Below are positions 25,828-34,230 of a stretch of DNA of 64,000 nucleotides, in pieces (position 1 is the stretch's first letter; each line of letters begins with the position of its first letter). The notes under the pieces were generated by a model. That model was not told the DNA's origin, made no database searches, and saw only the letters and a program-made list of their open reading frames with translations. The stretch covers positions 392,847 through 456,846 of the forward strand of contig NZ_JAOVZN010000002.1 in the NCBI RefSeq assembly GCF_025717045.1. Direction: 5' to 3'. The position numbers were made by a program, and so were the translations under genes. Source of the stretch: Flavobacterium sp. SH_e (lineage in GTDB: Bacteria > Bacteroidota > Bacteroidia > Flavobacteriales > Flavobacteriaceae).

Positions 25828-27294
25828 TTAAGATCTAAAAGATTTTTGAATTAATTCAGCTGCGAGTTTTCCTGAAATTAAAGCAGGCGGAACCCCTGGT
25901 CCAGGAACGGTTAATTGTCCTGTAAAAAATAGATTCTTGACTTTTTTGCTTTTTATTTTTGGTCTTAAAAAAGCCGTTTGCATTAATGTATTTGCCATTC
26001 CGTAAGCATTTCCTTTGTACGCATTATAATCAGATACAAAGTCATTTTTGCAGAACGCTCTCTTAAAGATAATGTTATTTTTAATTTTTTGCTGCGTAAG
26101 TTGCTCAAAACGAGTGATTATTTTTTCGAAATATTCTTCTCGGAGTTTTTCGGTATCTTCAATTCCAGGCGCAAGCGGAATTAAGAAAAAACCAGATTCC
26201 ATTCCGTTTGGAGCTGCGGTTTGATCAGTTTTGGATGGAAAATTAGCATAAAACAACGGAGCTTCTGGCCATTTTGGATGATCGTAAATATCAGCTGCAT
26301 GCTGATTAAAATCGACATCGAAAAATAAAGCGTGATGTGATATGTTTTCTATTTTTTTATCAAAACCAACAAAAAATAGGAGAGAAGAAGGTGCAAAAAC
26401 TCTGCTTTCCCAATATTTTTCAGAATACATTTGATGTTCTTTTTCAAGAAGTGTTTCGGTATGCTGATAATCGGCACCGCTCAAAACAATGTCTGCTTTT
26501 AGGATTTCGCCATTAATTACAATTCCAGCTGCAGTATTATTTTCTACAATAATTTTTTCTATTGCTGAATTGGTTTTAATGGCTACGCCAAGTTCGAGAG
26601 CCAGTTTTTCGATTCCTCGAATGACATCAAACATTCCTGTTTTTGGATGCCAAGTTCCGAGACCGAAATCGGCGTAATTCATGAAGTTATAGAAAGAAGG
26701 TGTTTTGGTTGGTTTTGCGCCAAGAAACAAAACAGGAAATTCTAGAATTTGAATTAATCTTTCATTTTTGAATTTTTTCCGAATATCTGAACTTACGTTG
26801 CTAAAAAACTGATTTAGTTTTAAAGCAGTTTGCGGCGTAATTAGTTCTAGAGGAGAAACGCCAGGACGATAAACCAAATCTTTAATCGCAATATCGTAAT
26901 TGCTTTTTGCTTGATTGATAAAGTTTTGCAGTTTTTCTCCACTTCCTTTTTCAATCTTTTCAAAAGTAGATTTGATGTCTTCTAAATTATCATTAATGCT
27001 GATAAAATCATTTATGCCAAAATAAACCCGATAAGCAGGATTAAGTTTTATAAGCTCATAATAATCAGAAGGTTTTTTATTGAAGTCTTGAAAAAAACGT
27101 TCAAAGACATCTGGCATCCAATACCAGCTTGGGCCCATATCAAATGTAAAACCGTTTTCTTTAAACTGTCTTGCGCGCCCGCCAATTGTACTGTTTTTTT
27201 CATATACAGTAACGTTGTTTCCTTGTTGGGCAAGGTAACAAGCGGCTGCCAAAGAAGAGAAGCCAGAACCTATTATTTGGATAGTTTTTCTCAT
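25828..27294 (-). CDS. crtI: Phytoene desaturase
   Basis: The 488-residue FAD enzyme starts with the Rossmann motif GSGFSSLAAACYLAQQG and ends with FFTGQLTVPGPGVPPAL, the CrtI signature. Other family marks are FTFDMGPSWYWMPDVFERFF. It desaturates phytoene to lycopene. Lycopene cyclase (crtY) is not in the window, so ring formation must be encoded elsewhere. Confidence 0.95.
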   Translation of the reverse strand: MRKTIQIIGSGFSSLAAACYLAQQGNNVTVYEKNSTIGGRARQFKENGFTFDMGPSWYWMPDVFERFFQDFNKKPSDYYELIKLNPAYRVYFGINDFISINDNLEDIKSTFEKIEKGSGEKLQNFINQAKSNYDIAIKDLVYRPGVSPLELITPQTALKLNQFFSNVSSDIRKKFKNERLIQILEFPVLFLGAKPTKTPSFYNFMNYADFGLGTWHPKTGMFDVIRGIEKLALELGVAIKTNSAIEKIIVENNTAAGIVINGEILKADIVLSGADYQHTETLLEKEHQMYSEKYWESRVFAPSSLLFFVGFDKKIENISHHALFFDVDFNQHAADIYDHPKWPEAPLFYANFPSKTDQTAAPNGMESGFFLIPLAPGIEDTEKLREEYFEKIITRFEQLTQQKIKNNIIFKRAFCKNDFVSDYNAYKGNAYGMANTLMQTAFLRPKIKSKKVKNLFFTGQLTVPGPGVPPALISGKLAAELIQKSFRS

Positions 27295-27333
27295 TTGTTT
27301 AACAAATATAAGAAAAACTTAAACAAAAATAAA

Positions 27334-28233
27334 TTAGATCATGTTAATAGTTTCTTCCATTGAATCAAAAATTTTGATTCTGTCGTTTAAAACTTTCTGA
27401 TCAATGTGTTCAACCATTTTCCCCATAAGCCAGATTTCGTTATTGTTTTGTAATAATTTCTGTCCCATAGATTTTACATATTGATTGATTACGCTTCGAT
27501 CTGGTTGAACTGTCATGAAAGAAATAAAAGTAATGTTTTCAAAATGTTTGGTTAAATCCTGCAAATTTTCAATTGGCATACTTTCTCCTAAATAAATGGT
27601 TTTGTAACCTCTATCTAAAATTTCATATTGCAGATATAACAATCCGATTTGGTGAATTTCATTTAACGGAAGTGATAAAACGAAAATTCGATCAGTTTTG
27701 GTTGGTTTTCTTATCTGAAGACTTTCAGTGTAAATTAATATTTTCTGCTTGATCAAATGACTCATAAAATGTTCATTTGCAGGCGTGATAGTTTCAGACT
27801 GCCATAACAATCCTAGTTCTTTTAATAATGGTAAAAAGTGTTCTTTAAAAACTTCTTTAAAAGTTTTTTCCGAAATAAGCCAATCAAACGTATTAAAGAA
27901 TAGTTCTTGATCGAAATTCATCATTGCCATTTTGAAAGAAGTAATGGCATAGTTTTGAGAATTTTTTTTGGAAATTATTTCACGCACTAATTGTGGAATC
28001 CTTTCTTCAGGATATGTCGCAATTTTAGAAATCTTATAACCATATTCGTGCAATAACGTAATGTTTAAAAGTTTCTGCAGATTTTGAAGATTGTAAAATC
28101 TAATATTAGTATCGGTTCGCATTGGTTCAAGGATGTTGTATCTCTTTTCCCAGATGCGTATAGTATGCGCTTTTATTCCAGATAAGTTCTCAAGATCTTT
28201 AATACTGAAAACAGTTTTAATATTGTTTATCAT
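27334..28233 (-). CDS. CarH-like MerR regulator with B12-binding light-sensor domain
   Basis: The 299-residue protein begins with a MerR HTH (FSIKDLENLSGIKAHTIRIW, EKRYNILEPMRT). A four-helix cap and a Rossmann B12 domain follow. Two CarH marks are present. W144-x9-E154-H155 (WQSETITPANEH) caps the adenosyl group. E192-x-H194-x-x-G197 (NEIHQIG) has the lower-ligand histidine. In Thermus and Myxococcus, CarH represses carotenoid genes in the dark when bound to adenosylcobalamin and is released by light. It heads the crtI-crtB-crtZ-SRPBCC-photolyase series, which fits that role. Confidence 0.9.
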   Translation of the reverse strand: MINNIKTVFSIKDLENLSGIKAHTIRIWEKRYNILEPMRTDTNIRFYNLQNLQKLLNITLLHEYGYKISKIATYPEERIPQLVREIISKKNSQNYAITSFKMAMMNFDQELFFNTFDWLISEKTFKEVFKEHFLPLLKELGLLWQSETITPANEHFMSHLIKQKILIYTESLQIRKPTKTDRIFVLSLPLNEIHQIGLLYLQYEILDRGYKTIYLGESMPIENLQDLTKHFENITFISFMTVQPDRSVINQYVKSMGQKLLQNNNEIWLMGKMVEHIDQKVLNDRIKIFDSMEETINMI

Positions 28234-28251
28234 TTTTTGCGATTAAGTGAA

Positions 28252-28259
28252 CAAATGTA
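28252..28259 (-). promoter_or_regulatory. -7 element TACATTTG of the carH-crt promoter
   Basis: TACATTTG on the minus strand fits TAnnTTTG and lies 18 bases before the carH-like start. A CarH-type tetramer would be expected to bind over this region. I did not find a convincing repeated operator, so the site itself remains unplaced. Confidence 0.5.
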
Positions 28260-28385
28260 AAACAAAATCTTATATTCGACCTTAAAACTACATTAAAAAG
28301 ATAGAGAATTAGAGGTTTAGGTATTAAAAATATATTTTTTACCTAAAATCAGGTATAGTTTTTTTAAGAAATTTATTACTTTGAT

Positions 28386-28426
28386 AAAAAAGAGCAGTCT
28401 GCAGATTAAAAATTTCTGCAGACTGT
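28386..28426 (-). terminator. Intrinsic terminator of the CotH gene
   Basis: An 11-bp stem (CAGTCTGCAGA against TCTGCAGACTG) with a 9-base loop, followed on the minus strand by CTCTTTTTT, lies just after the CotH stop. Confidence 0.8.
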
Positions 28427-28436
28427 TTTGTAAATT

Positions 28437-30506
28437 TTAATTTTTGATGATCTTTTTTGTACTGGAAGCATCTTTGCAGGAAAGTTTAATAAAATAAACT
28501 CCGGAAGAATAATTGCTTAGATCTACTTTTGTAAAAGTGGTATTGGGTTTTGACTCTGTCAAAAGGTTTCCAAGTGTATCAAATATTTTGTAATTCAAAA
28601 CCGAATCTGCTGTTTCTATAGTTAGATTGTTCTTTGTTGGATTTGGGTAAATATTTAAACTTTGTAAATCTGTATTTGTGGATACAGATAAAGTGTTTTC
28701 TGGACTCGCGATCCAGTTGGTAGCAACAGCGTTGTCTAATTCTGCACTTATTAATTCTAGAAAATTTCCGTTCCCGTCAGCAGCAGGCCAAGGTGTAGTA
28801 TTTAAATATTCAACACTGTCAATAATATTTCCGAAACCATCAGCTAAAACAAGTTTTTGTATTGAATTAGGCAGGTTTCTTGTGAATTGTCCAAAAGCAG
28901 TAAGTCCATAACGAGTTTCAAAAATTGTTTTATTGCTCACGATATAAATGCTTTTGTTTGCTTCTAAGTTTGAATTAGCTGGAAATTGATAAGATACACC
29001 AAGTTCTTTTAAATAAATACCAGTCAGATCTACATTGGTATTTCCTGTATTTTTTATTTCAATAAATTCAGAATCATTACTTACAGTGAAATTTGCATTA
29101 GTCGATGGATTGTAATTGATTTTAGTTATTACTAATGAAGGAATCACTGGAGAACTGCAGGCAGTGAAACTTCCTAGTTGGTTGGTAATCCAGTTGATTC
29201 TGTTGGATAAAAAGGTTTTTAAATTTGAAATTTCCAATGCATCGTTTGGAATAGTACCCCATTTTTCATTTTCTCTTGTTTTTGCTTCGCTAATGTAAGC
29301 AAGTGTCTGGTCGACATAGGTGCTTAGACTATTGTAGTTTAATGGTTGTCCTGGCTGGGTAAGTTCGTTCCATCTTTTCGAGAGGTAACATTTATACGTG
29401 GTATCATTGAAAAGATCAAGCCAGAATCTTGCGCCTTCATTGTCTCCGTTAGAAAATTGCCAGATATCTGCTTTGCTTCGGTCAAAACCCCAAACAAATA
29501 AATCATTTCCATAAGTTAAATTGAAGTCCCAAATTGGTCCCGCACGTAATTTTCCGCCTCTGTCTTTGTGAAAGAATGTGCTGTATTGATAACTGTCTAC
29601 ATTTGAAGCCAGTTCTGACAGGATCATAAAATCAACAAAAGAAGGGATATCGATTACAGATGGATAACCATTTGCTAAATTTGAATTGTGTGTTCCGGCA
29701 TTTGTCTGCAGATTAAAGAACTGATTTTTAATATAAGTGTCTTGTTGCGATGTTACATTTTCTGGTTTTGGAAGCTCGTGAATAAAGTCGACCGTTCCTG
29801 AATAAGAACTCATTGTCCAGGCTACAGGATCTCCACCAGTAGTTTTATCAGCTTTTGTGATGTAGCCGCCAGTAACCGTTTCTGTGCTATTATCAGTGTC
29901 TGCTATTTTTAAGATGTTTACACGATTTGTGTTCGATTTGATTTTTTCCTGTAAAATGTATAATCCAATGTAATTTCCGTTAAGTACAACTTCGCAATAT
30001 GCAGTTCTAGAAGCGTAATCACCAATTTGTCTTGCTAGATTATAGGACAAATAATCTCTTATGCAGGAAGGATCAAATGCCAGAGAATTTAAAACCCAGT
30101 CATTTTCGACAGGCATGCCTAATAAACTTACGTTGTTGTTGCTTGTGTTATTTGCTTTGAGCGTAGTAAGGCCGTAAGGCTTTTTGGGTAATGCTTGAGA
30201 ACTGGAACCTCTTGTTTCTATACCAATTCGGCCATTATAATCCAAGTAAGCGGTATTATCAATATCGGTTAAATAATTTCTGCTTCCGTCTGGCCTTTTA
30301 ATTATTTTCATTGACGCCAGAATTTTTGGATCATCAGGAATTTCAAGCGGGTTTCCTGTCGCAGGATCAATATCGGTATTAATAACTACGATAGGTAAAT
30401 TACTGCTGCTGAAAGTTTGTGATTTTGCTGTGGTTGAGCAGAGCAAAATGAAAAGGATGAATATTTTTTTTGGGGTGTAAGGTTTTGAAAAATAGTGGTT
30501 TATCAT
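28437..30506 (-). CDS. Secreted CotH-like protein with lamin-tail domain and T9SS sorting signal
   Basis: The 689-residue protein has an N-terminal signal region (KIFILFILLCSTTAKSQ). A CotH kinase-like domain spans about residues 65-400, with YLDYNGRIGIETRGSSSQAL, GLYILQEKIKSNTNRVNIL and GPIWDFNLTYGND. A lamin-tail domain is at about 450-570 (ESEFIEIKNTGNTNVDLTGI-like sequence). A type A T9SS C-terminal domain begins at about 615 (LNIYPNPTKNNLTIE) and ends FIKLSCKDASSTKKIIKN. Bacterial CotH proteins can be protein kinases of spore coat or secreted proteins; the substrate here is unknown. Confidence 0.88.
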   Translation of the reverse strand: MINHYFSKPYTPKKIFILFILLCSTTAKSQTFSSSNLPIVVINTDIDPATGNPLEIPDDPKILASMKIIKRPDGSRNYLTDIDNTAYLDYNGRIGIETRGSSSQALPKKPYGLTTLKANNTSNNNVSLLGMPVENDWVLNSLAFDPSCIRDYLSYNLARQIGDYASRTAYCEVVLNGNYIGLYILQEKIKSNTNRVNILKIADTDNSTETVTGGYITKADKTTGGDPVAWTMSSYSGTVDFIHELPKPENVTSQQDTYIKNQFFNLQTNAGTHNSNLANGYPSVIDIPSFVDFMILSELASNVDSYQYSTFFHKDRGGKLRAGPIWDFNLTYGNDLFVWGFDRSKADIWQFSNGDNEGARFWLDLFNDTTYKCYLSKRWNELTQPGQPLNYNSLSTYVDQTLAYISEAKTRENEKWGTIPNDALEISNLKTFLSNRINWITNQLGSFTACSSPVIPSLVITKINYNPSTNANFTVSNDSEFIEIKNTGNTNVDLTGIYLKELGVSYQFPANSNLEANKSIYIVSNKTIFETRYGLTAFGQFTRNLPNSIQKLVLADGFGNIIDSVEYLNTTPWPAADGNGNFLELISAELDNAVATNWIASPENTLSVSTNTDLQSLNIYPNPTKNNLTIETADSVLNYKIFDTLGNLLTESKPNTTFTKVDLSNYSSGVYFIKLSCKDASSTKKIIKN

Positions 30507-30587
30507 GATTAGATTAGTTTTGTAACAAATGTAATCATAACTAATCTAACTTAGTAAAAGGGGATTTTTTTTATGAATAACTAAATA

Positions 30588-30625
30588 AAAACAATCTGCA
30601 AAATAGTTGTTTTGCAGATTGTTTT
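30588..30625. terminator. Intrinsic terminator after the TPR gene
   Basis: A 16-bp perfect stem (AAAACAATCTGCAAAA against TTTTGCAGATTGTTTT) with a 6-base loop and T-runs on both sides. Confidence 0.8.
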
Positions 30626-30647
30626 CTCTTAAGTTGTTTTTATAGAT

Positions 30648-31148
30648 TTATTTACAAAAAGTTGCTCTGTTTTTTGCAGCACTTTGACTTCCTAGTTCAA
30701 TTGCTTTTGTAAAATCTTTGCATGATTTTTTTTTGTCTCCGATTTTGTTATAAGCTAAACCGCGCAAATTGTAAGCCACATAATCGTTTGGATTTAATTC
30801 AAGAGAAGAAGTGCAATCTTCAATAGCTTCTTCATAATTCTGCAATTTGTAATTAACGTTTGCTCTTCCAGTATAAGCATCAGTATTCGTATCACTTAAT
30901 TCGATTGTTTTGCTAAAGTCGGCATGAGCTCCTTTTAAATCGTTTAATTTAAATTTTGCAACGCCTCGATTTTGATAAGCTTCAACAAATCTAGAATCCT
31001 TGCTGATGGCTTTTGTGTAATCGGCGATTGCACTTTTGTAATTTCCGGTGGCGGCTTTGTTAAAAGCTTTGTTAAAATAAATTGCTGCGGTTTGTGACCA
31101 CGACGAAAAGCTTATCATAATAAATGATAGTACTAGTAGGTTTTTCAT
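30648..31148 (-). CDS. Secreted TPR repeat protein
   Basis: The 166-residue protein has a signal peptide (MKNLLVLSFIMISFSSWSQ). Three to four tetratricopeptide repeats follow, for example NYKSAIADYTKAISKDSRFV, EAYQNRGVAKFKLNDLKGAH and EDCTSSLELNPNDYVAYNLR. TPRs mediate protein contacts; the partner is unknown. A terminator follows, so it is a single-gene unit. Confidence 0.8.
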   Translation of the reverse strand: MKNLLVLSFIMISFSSWSQTAAIYFNKAFNKAATGNYKSAIADYTKAISKDSRFVEAYQNRGVAKFKLNDLKGAHADFSKTIELSDTNTDAYTGRANVNYKLQNYEEAIEDCTSSLELNPNDYVAYNLRGLAYNKIGDKKKSCKDFTKAIELGSQSAAKNRATFCK

Positions 31149-31315
31149 AAGACTAATTTGGGATTAGTGATTAATTATTTCCCGACGAATTTAAGAAAGT
31201 TTTGTTTTGTAAGGGAATTTCTTTTTTAAAATAATAGTTCGGAGAAGAGAAAATATAAAGAAGGGATAAAGAGGTCTTTTCTAAATCTTTCAGGTTTTGA
31301 ATCTTGCGTAAAAGA

Positions 31316-31349
31316 AAAAGGTCAAGTAAAATAAATTACCTGACCTTTT
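31316..31349 (-). terminator. Terminator of tRNA-Lys copy 1
   Basis: A hairpin (AAAGGTCAGGTAA against TTACTTGACCTTT) directly follows the tRNA 3' end on the minus strand. Nearly the same hairpin follows tRNA-Lys copy 2 (35292-35327), so the tRNA and its terminator were duplicated together. Confidence 0.75.
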
Positions 31350-31350
31350 G

Positions 31351-31423
31351 TGACCCGACTGGGGCTCGAACCCAGGACCCCATCATTAAAAGTGATGTGC
31401 TCTACCGACTGAGCTATCGAGTC
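31351..31423 (-). tRNA. tRNA-Lys (UUU), copy 1
   Basis: The minus strand folds as a full cloverleaf of 73 nt: acceptor GACTCGA with TCGGGTC, D-arm with AGCTCAGTCGGTAGAGC, anticodon loop CTTTTAA with UUU, and T-loop GGTTCGAGCC. The CCA is not encoded. The sequence is identical to the copies at 35329 and 35442. Its downstream terminator matches copy 2, while its upstream promoter side matches copy 3, so it has the outer flanks of the 35.3-35.5 kb pair. Confidence 0.97.
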
Positions 31424-31444
31424 TTCATTTCTTCAATGAGGGTG

Positions 31445-31474
31445 CAAATATAAGTACTTTATTTAGCTTAACAA
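31445..31474 (-). promoter_or_regulatory. Promoter of tRNA-Lys copy 1
   Basis: On the minus strand TTG (31474-31472), 19 bases, then TATATTTG (31452-31445) fits the Bacteroidota -33/-7 promoter. The same GGGTGCAAATATAAG stretch precedes copy 3. Confidence 0.65.
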
Positions 31475-31775
31475 GCCTTTTTTTAATGAATTTTTGAATA
31501 AAATTTAATTGTCGTTGTAAGTGTTTGTTTTGTAGTGAAATATGTTTTTATATTTTATAAAGACTTTAATAATGAAAAAGAAATGTTTTAGAAAGATTTG
31601 GGGTTCTTTAATTTGCGGGGATATTTTTTAAACTCACTGATTAAGCGGAAGGAAATTATTTTACCTCAAAAATAGTTTTATATTAGCTGTGTAAATTGCG
31701 TTCTTTTTCTTTTCGAAATAGAGAAGAATTGAAGGTTATGTAAAGTAATGTGAATTTTATAATATTAGTGATCGA

Positions 31776-32534
31776 ATGAATAGATTCTTAATGCCTATAA
31801 TTTTTGTAGTAAGTTTGGTTAGTTGTCAAAACTCAAAAAAAGAAATATATGTTGCGCTTGAAAAATTTGATAATTCTTTAGATTCATTAATTGTTGGGAA
31901 AGTTTATGATGAACCCAAAATGCTGATTTTTCAAGGGGATACTTTGTATGGAAATCCTAAAGGTATTAATGAAACTTGTTATCAAATTGTTGGATCTGAT
32001 TCTATAAAAGTAGATGCCAATTGTCATCTTTATAAGTTTAAAAATAATCAATTAGTAATAAATTCAAGTGAAAACTTTCTTGGGGAAAAATTTGTGCAAA
32101 AGTTTATTTATTTTAAAGATAAGATTGATAATAGATTGATTGATGATTTAAGGAAAGTTAAATCGGATACAGTTTACTTCGGTTGTCTTAAGAAATATGA
32201 TGAAATGGGGAATGTAGTAAAAAAAGTCACTAACCATAATTGGAAAGAGATTCAAAAAGATGGAACAGTAGTCATTAATGAAAATCGTATTGTGGAAGTT
32301 TCCAATTATAGTGGCAATAATAAAGTAACTATATGGCGAAAAGAATACTTCAACAAACAATATAATGTAGATAGCTTAAAAAAGACAGATGTAGAAAAAA
32401 TTGCTTCAAGTAGGTCCAATGATTTGGATGAAACTAATTATTCGTATAAAAGGGATAAGCATGGCAATTGGGTAGTTAAAAAAAGTGATAGAATAGAAAA
32501 TCCAGATGTATATTATAGAGAGATAATCTATTAA
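31776..32534 (+). CDS. Lipoprotein of unknown function in the tRNA-bounded island
   Basis: The 252-residue protein begins MNRFLMPIIFVVSLVSCQ with lipobox LVSC. The remainder is charged, with beta-type stretches and a MORN/YD-like feel in the second half (YDEMGNVVKKVTNHNWKEIQ, YSYKRDKHGNWVVKKSDR). I do not assign a family. It is the first gene of the island between tRNA-Lys copies 1 and 2 and is very AT-rich. Confidence 0.65.
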   Translation: MNRFLMPIIFVVSLVSCQNSKKEIYVALEKFDNSLDSLIVGKVYDEPKMLIFQGDTLYGNPKGINETCYQIVGSDSIKVDANCHLYKFKNNQLVINSSENFLGEKFVQKFIYFKDKIDNRLIDDLRKVKSDTVYFGCLKKYDEMGNVVKKVTNHNWKEIQKDGTVVINENRIVEVSNYSGNNKVTIWRKEYFNKQYNVDSLKKTDVEKIASSRSNDLDETNYSYKRDKHGNWVVKKSDRIENPDVYYREIIY

Positions 32535-32607
32535 AGCGTTTATAATTATTTAAATTTTTTAATTAGACTTTAATAGAAATTAATTCAATAAGAATGAAAT
32601 AAAATAA

Positions 32608-32642
32608 AAAAGCCTATTTTATTACAAAATAGGCTTTCATTT
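32608..32642. terminator. Hairpin next to the first tRNA-like remnant
   Basis: The stem (AAAAGCCTATTTT against AAAATAGGCTTT) with T-runs closes the lipoprotein gene. On the minus strand it follows a tRNA 3'-end-like remnant, as in the two later units. Confidence 0.7.
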
Positions 32643-32648
32643 TTTATA

Positions 32649-32705
32649 GTGACCTTGACGGTGGAGAATTCGAACCATTTAATGGAAGATTTAAAGATTT
32701 TAAAT
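32649..32705 (-). repeat. tRNA 3'-end-like remnant, left end of unit 1
   Basis: On the minus strand this reads GGTTCGAATTCTCCACCGTC then AAGGTCACTA, a T-arm plus acceptor end without the rest of a tRNA. About 57 bp are repeated at 33907-33963 with few changes. The 3' tail GGTCACTATAAAA is shared with the intact tRNA-Leu at 35202. The 32535-32941 gap holds this remnant, the hairpin and a gene leader. Confidence 0.6.
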
Positions 32706-32941
32706 GAGGCATAACCACTTACTTAATTTATGTTATTCAAGTATTGGTCAGCTATCGCGTTCCTATTCATCTTGTACCAGAAGTATGCAACAGATTAAAA
32801 AAACTTTGGATCATTTTTAAGCTTATTATTATATATTTGATAATAGATAAACTCTGCTATCCATCATACATATCTACCCAATTTTGGGGTGATAAGTCTG
32901 ATGTTGTCAGTAGTATATACTAGTTGGCAGAAATATTACAC

Positions 32942-33547
32942 ATGAAATTTCTTAACATGAAAATACTTGATTTTGTTTTAAACTTATTTTTTAAAAAAAA
33001 TAATGTAACTTCAAATAAAGAAGTTGCTAACGAATCATGTAAAAAAAACAATAATTCAGTACTTTCGGATGAGGAATTATATAGAAATAATTCTTTTAAT
33101 TTTTTTCAACAATTAGATAAAAACATTATAAATCAAGATATTATTGAATTATATGGTGAAGGAACTCTTATAACTCCAAATGGTAGGTCTCGTTATGGAC
33201 ATGTTAAAATTAAACTTTCTCTTTCGACTAAAAACAAATCAGAAATAATTTGGAATATAAGTGGAGAAGAAATTCCAAATAACTATAGAACAAGTATCAT
33301 TGAGTCAGCAAAACGATTTATAGTTTTTTTTGAATGCCATAGAAAAGATTTAAAAAAAGTTACCATTGAAATTATTGGTGGTAGTAGCCATCCAACTGAT
33401 TCAGATTTTTTAGCCTTTGAATTGGCTATGAGAAATGCAATATACAATTCATTTGATAAAAGATTACATCAACCAAATTTAAATAGACTATTCAATAAGA
33501 AAATTAAAGAACCTATGAAATGGGTTAATTATAAAAAGAAAAAATAA
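32942..33547 (+). CDS. Orphan protein resembling stand-alone EF-G domain IV
   Basis: The 201-residue protein (ATG at 32942; a TTG at 32924 is possible) has a Lys/Asn-rich N-terminus. From about residue 85 its core resembles elongation factor G domain IV. GHVKIKLSLS, IPNNYRTSIIESAKRFI and VTIEIIGGSSHPTDSDFLAF then ELAMRNAI follow the EF-G pattern of GHV, IP-x-EY, a long helix, DGSYHPVDSSEMAF and IA. No GTPase domain is present. Possible roles are a ribosome A-site mimic or an immunity-type protein; both are inference. It is the only gene of unit 1. Confidence 0.55.
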   Translation: MKFLNMKILDFVLNLFFKKNNVTSNKEVANESCKKNNNSVLSDEELYRNNSFNFFQQLDKNIINQDIIELYGEGTLITPNGRSRYGHVKIKLSLSTKNKSEIIWNISGEEIPNNYRTSIIESAKRFIVFFECHRKDLKKVTIEIIGGSSHPTDSDFLAFELAMRNAIYNSFDKRLHQPNLNRLFNKKIKEPMKWVNYKKKK

Positions 33548-33583
33548 ACACAACCTGCCGAATTAAAAATACTTCTGCCAACA

Positions 33584-33695
33584 GCTACTACAACGGATTT
33601 GGGCAATTGGCTTAATGGAAAGATGGTTTTGTATTTGGGATGTTTGGCAAATCCGAATAATGGGCTTAATTTAGTCCCAAACCCGCTGTAGTACC
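33584..33695. repeat. Imperfect inverted repeat in unit 1
   Basis: Arms GCTACTACAACGGATTTGGG (33584) and the complement of CCCAAACCCGCTGTAGTACC (33676-33695) pair imperfectly over about 34 bases. An inner repeat TTTGGGATGTTTGGCAAATCC lies between them. I recall similar palindromes beside flavobacterial Rhs/toxin-immunity genes. The 683-bp gap from 33548 to 34230 holds this repeat, the unit junction at 33.8-33.96 kb, and about 260 bases before 34231 with nothing I recognise. Confidence 0.5.
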
Positions 33696-33779
33696 AGAAC
33701 GTTAATCATGACTTTGAACTTAAAAAAAAGAGAGAAATCTAAAATGATATCAACTACATAATCTATGTAGAAAAAAATC

Positions 33780-33963
33780 CTTGATGGGATTCGAACCAAA
33801 ATTACCTGTAAACAGTAGCTTTGTGAAAATTAAAAAATTATGAAAGGATTTTCGAATCATAAAAAAGCCTGCAAAATGTTTATTTTGCAGGCTTTTTAAA
33901 TTTTATAGTGACCTTGGCGGTACAGAATTCGAACCATTTATTGGAAGATCTAGAGATTTTGAA
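33780..33963 (-). repeat. Unit 1 / unit 2 junction: tRNA-like ends flanking a terminator
   Basis: Read on the plus strand: CCTTGATGGGATTCGAACC (a T-arm/acceptor end), about 60 bases, a 16-bp-stem terminator (33862-33897, AAAAAGCCTGCAAAAT), then the TTTTATAGTGACCTTGGCGG tRNA-like end and GAATTCGAACC. The first ~130 bases recur at 35073-35209, where they run into the intact tRNA-Leu. The last ~57 recur at 32649-32705. This makes two consecutive units with matching ends. Confidence 0.6.
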
Positions 33964-34230
33964 TAAAATCTAAATTTTAGATTTTATGAAAATTCATATT
34001 TATTTCAAATCTTATCTCTTATTAATAAAACAACTATGAAGTTTTTTTATAGCACTTTAGATCTCATTTTCATTAATTATTAACGAAGCATCGAGTTCAT
34101 TTGATGTGTTACAAAGAATTATCAATATATTTGATTTAAAATTAAGTATTACGTTATCGAGCATATGTACCCGAAATGGGGATGACTTATATGACTATGT
34201 CATACAAATATACAAGTTAGTGGTAATTTT

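Noticed and set aside
32649..33963. Complete tRNA genes at 32.65, 33.78 and 33.91 kb
   Set aside because: Only T-arm and acceptor-like 3' ends are present; no D-arm or anticodon arm can be folded, so they are listed as repeats.
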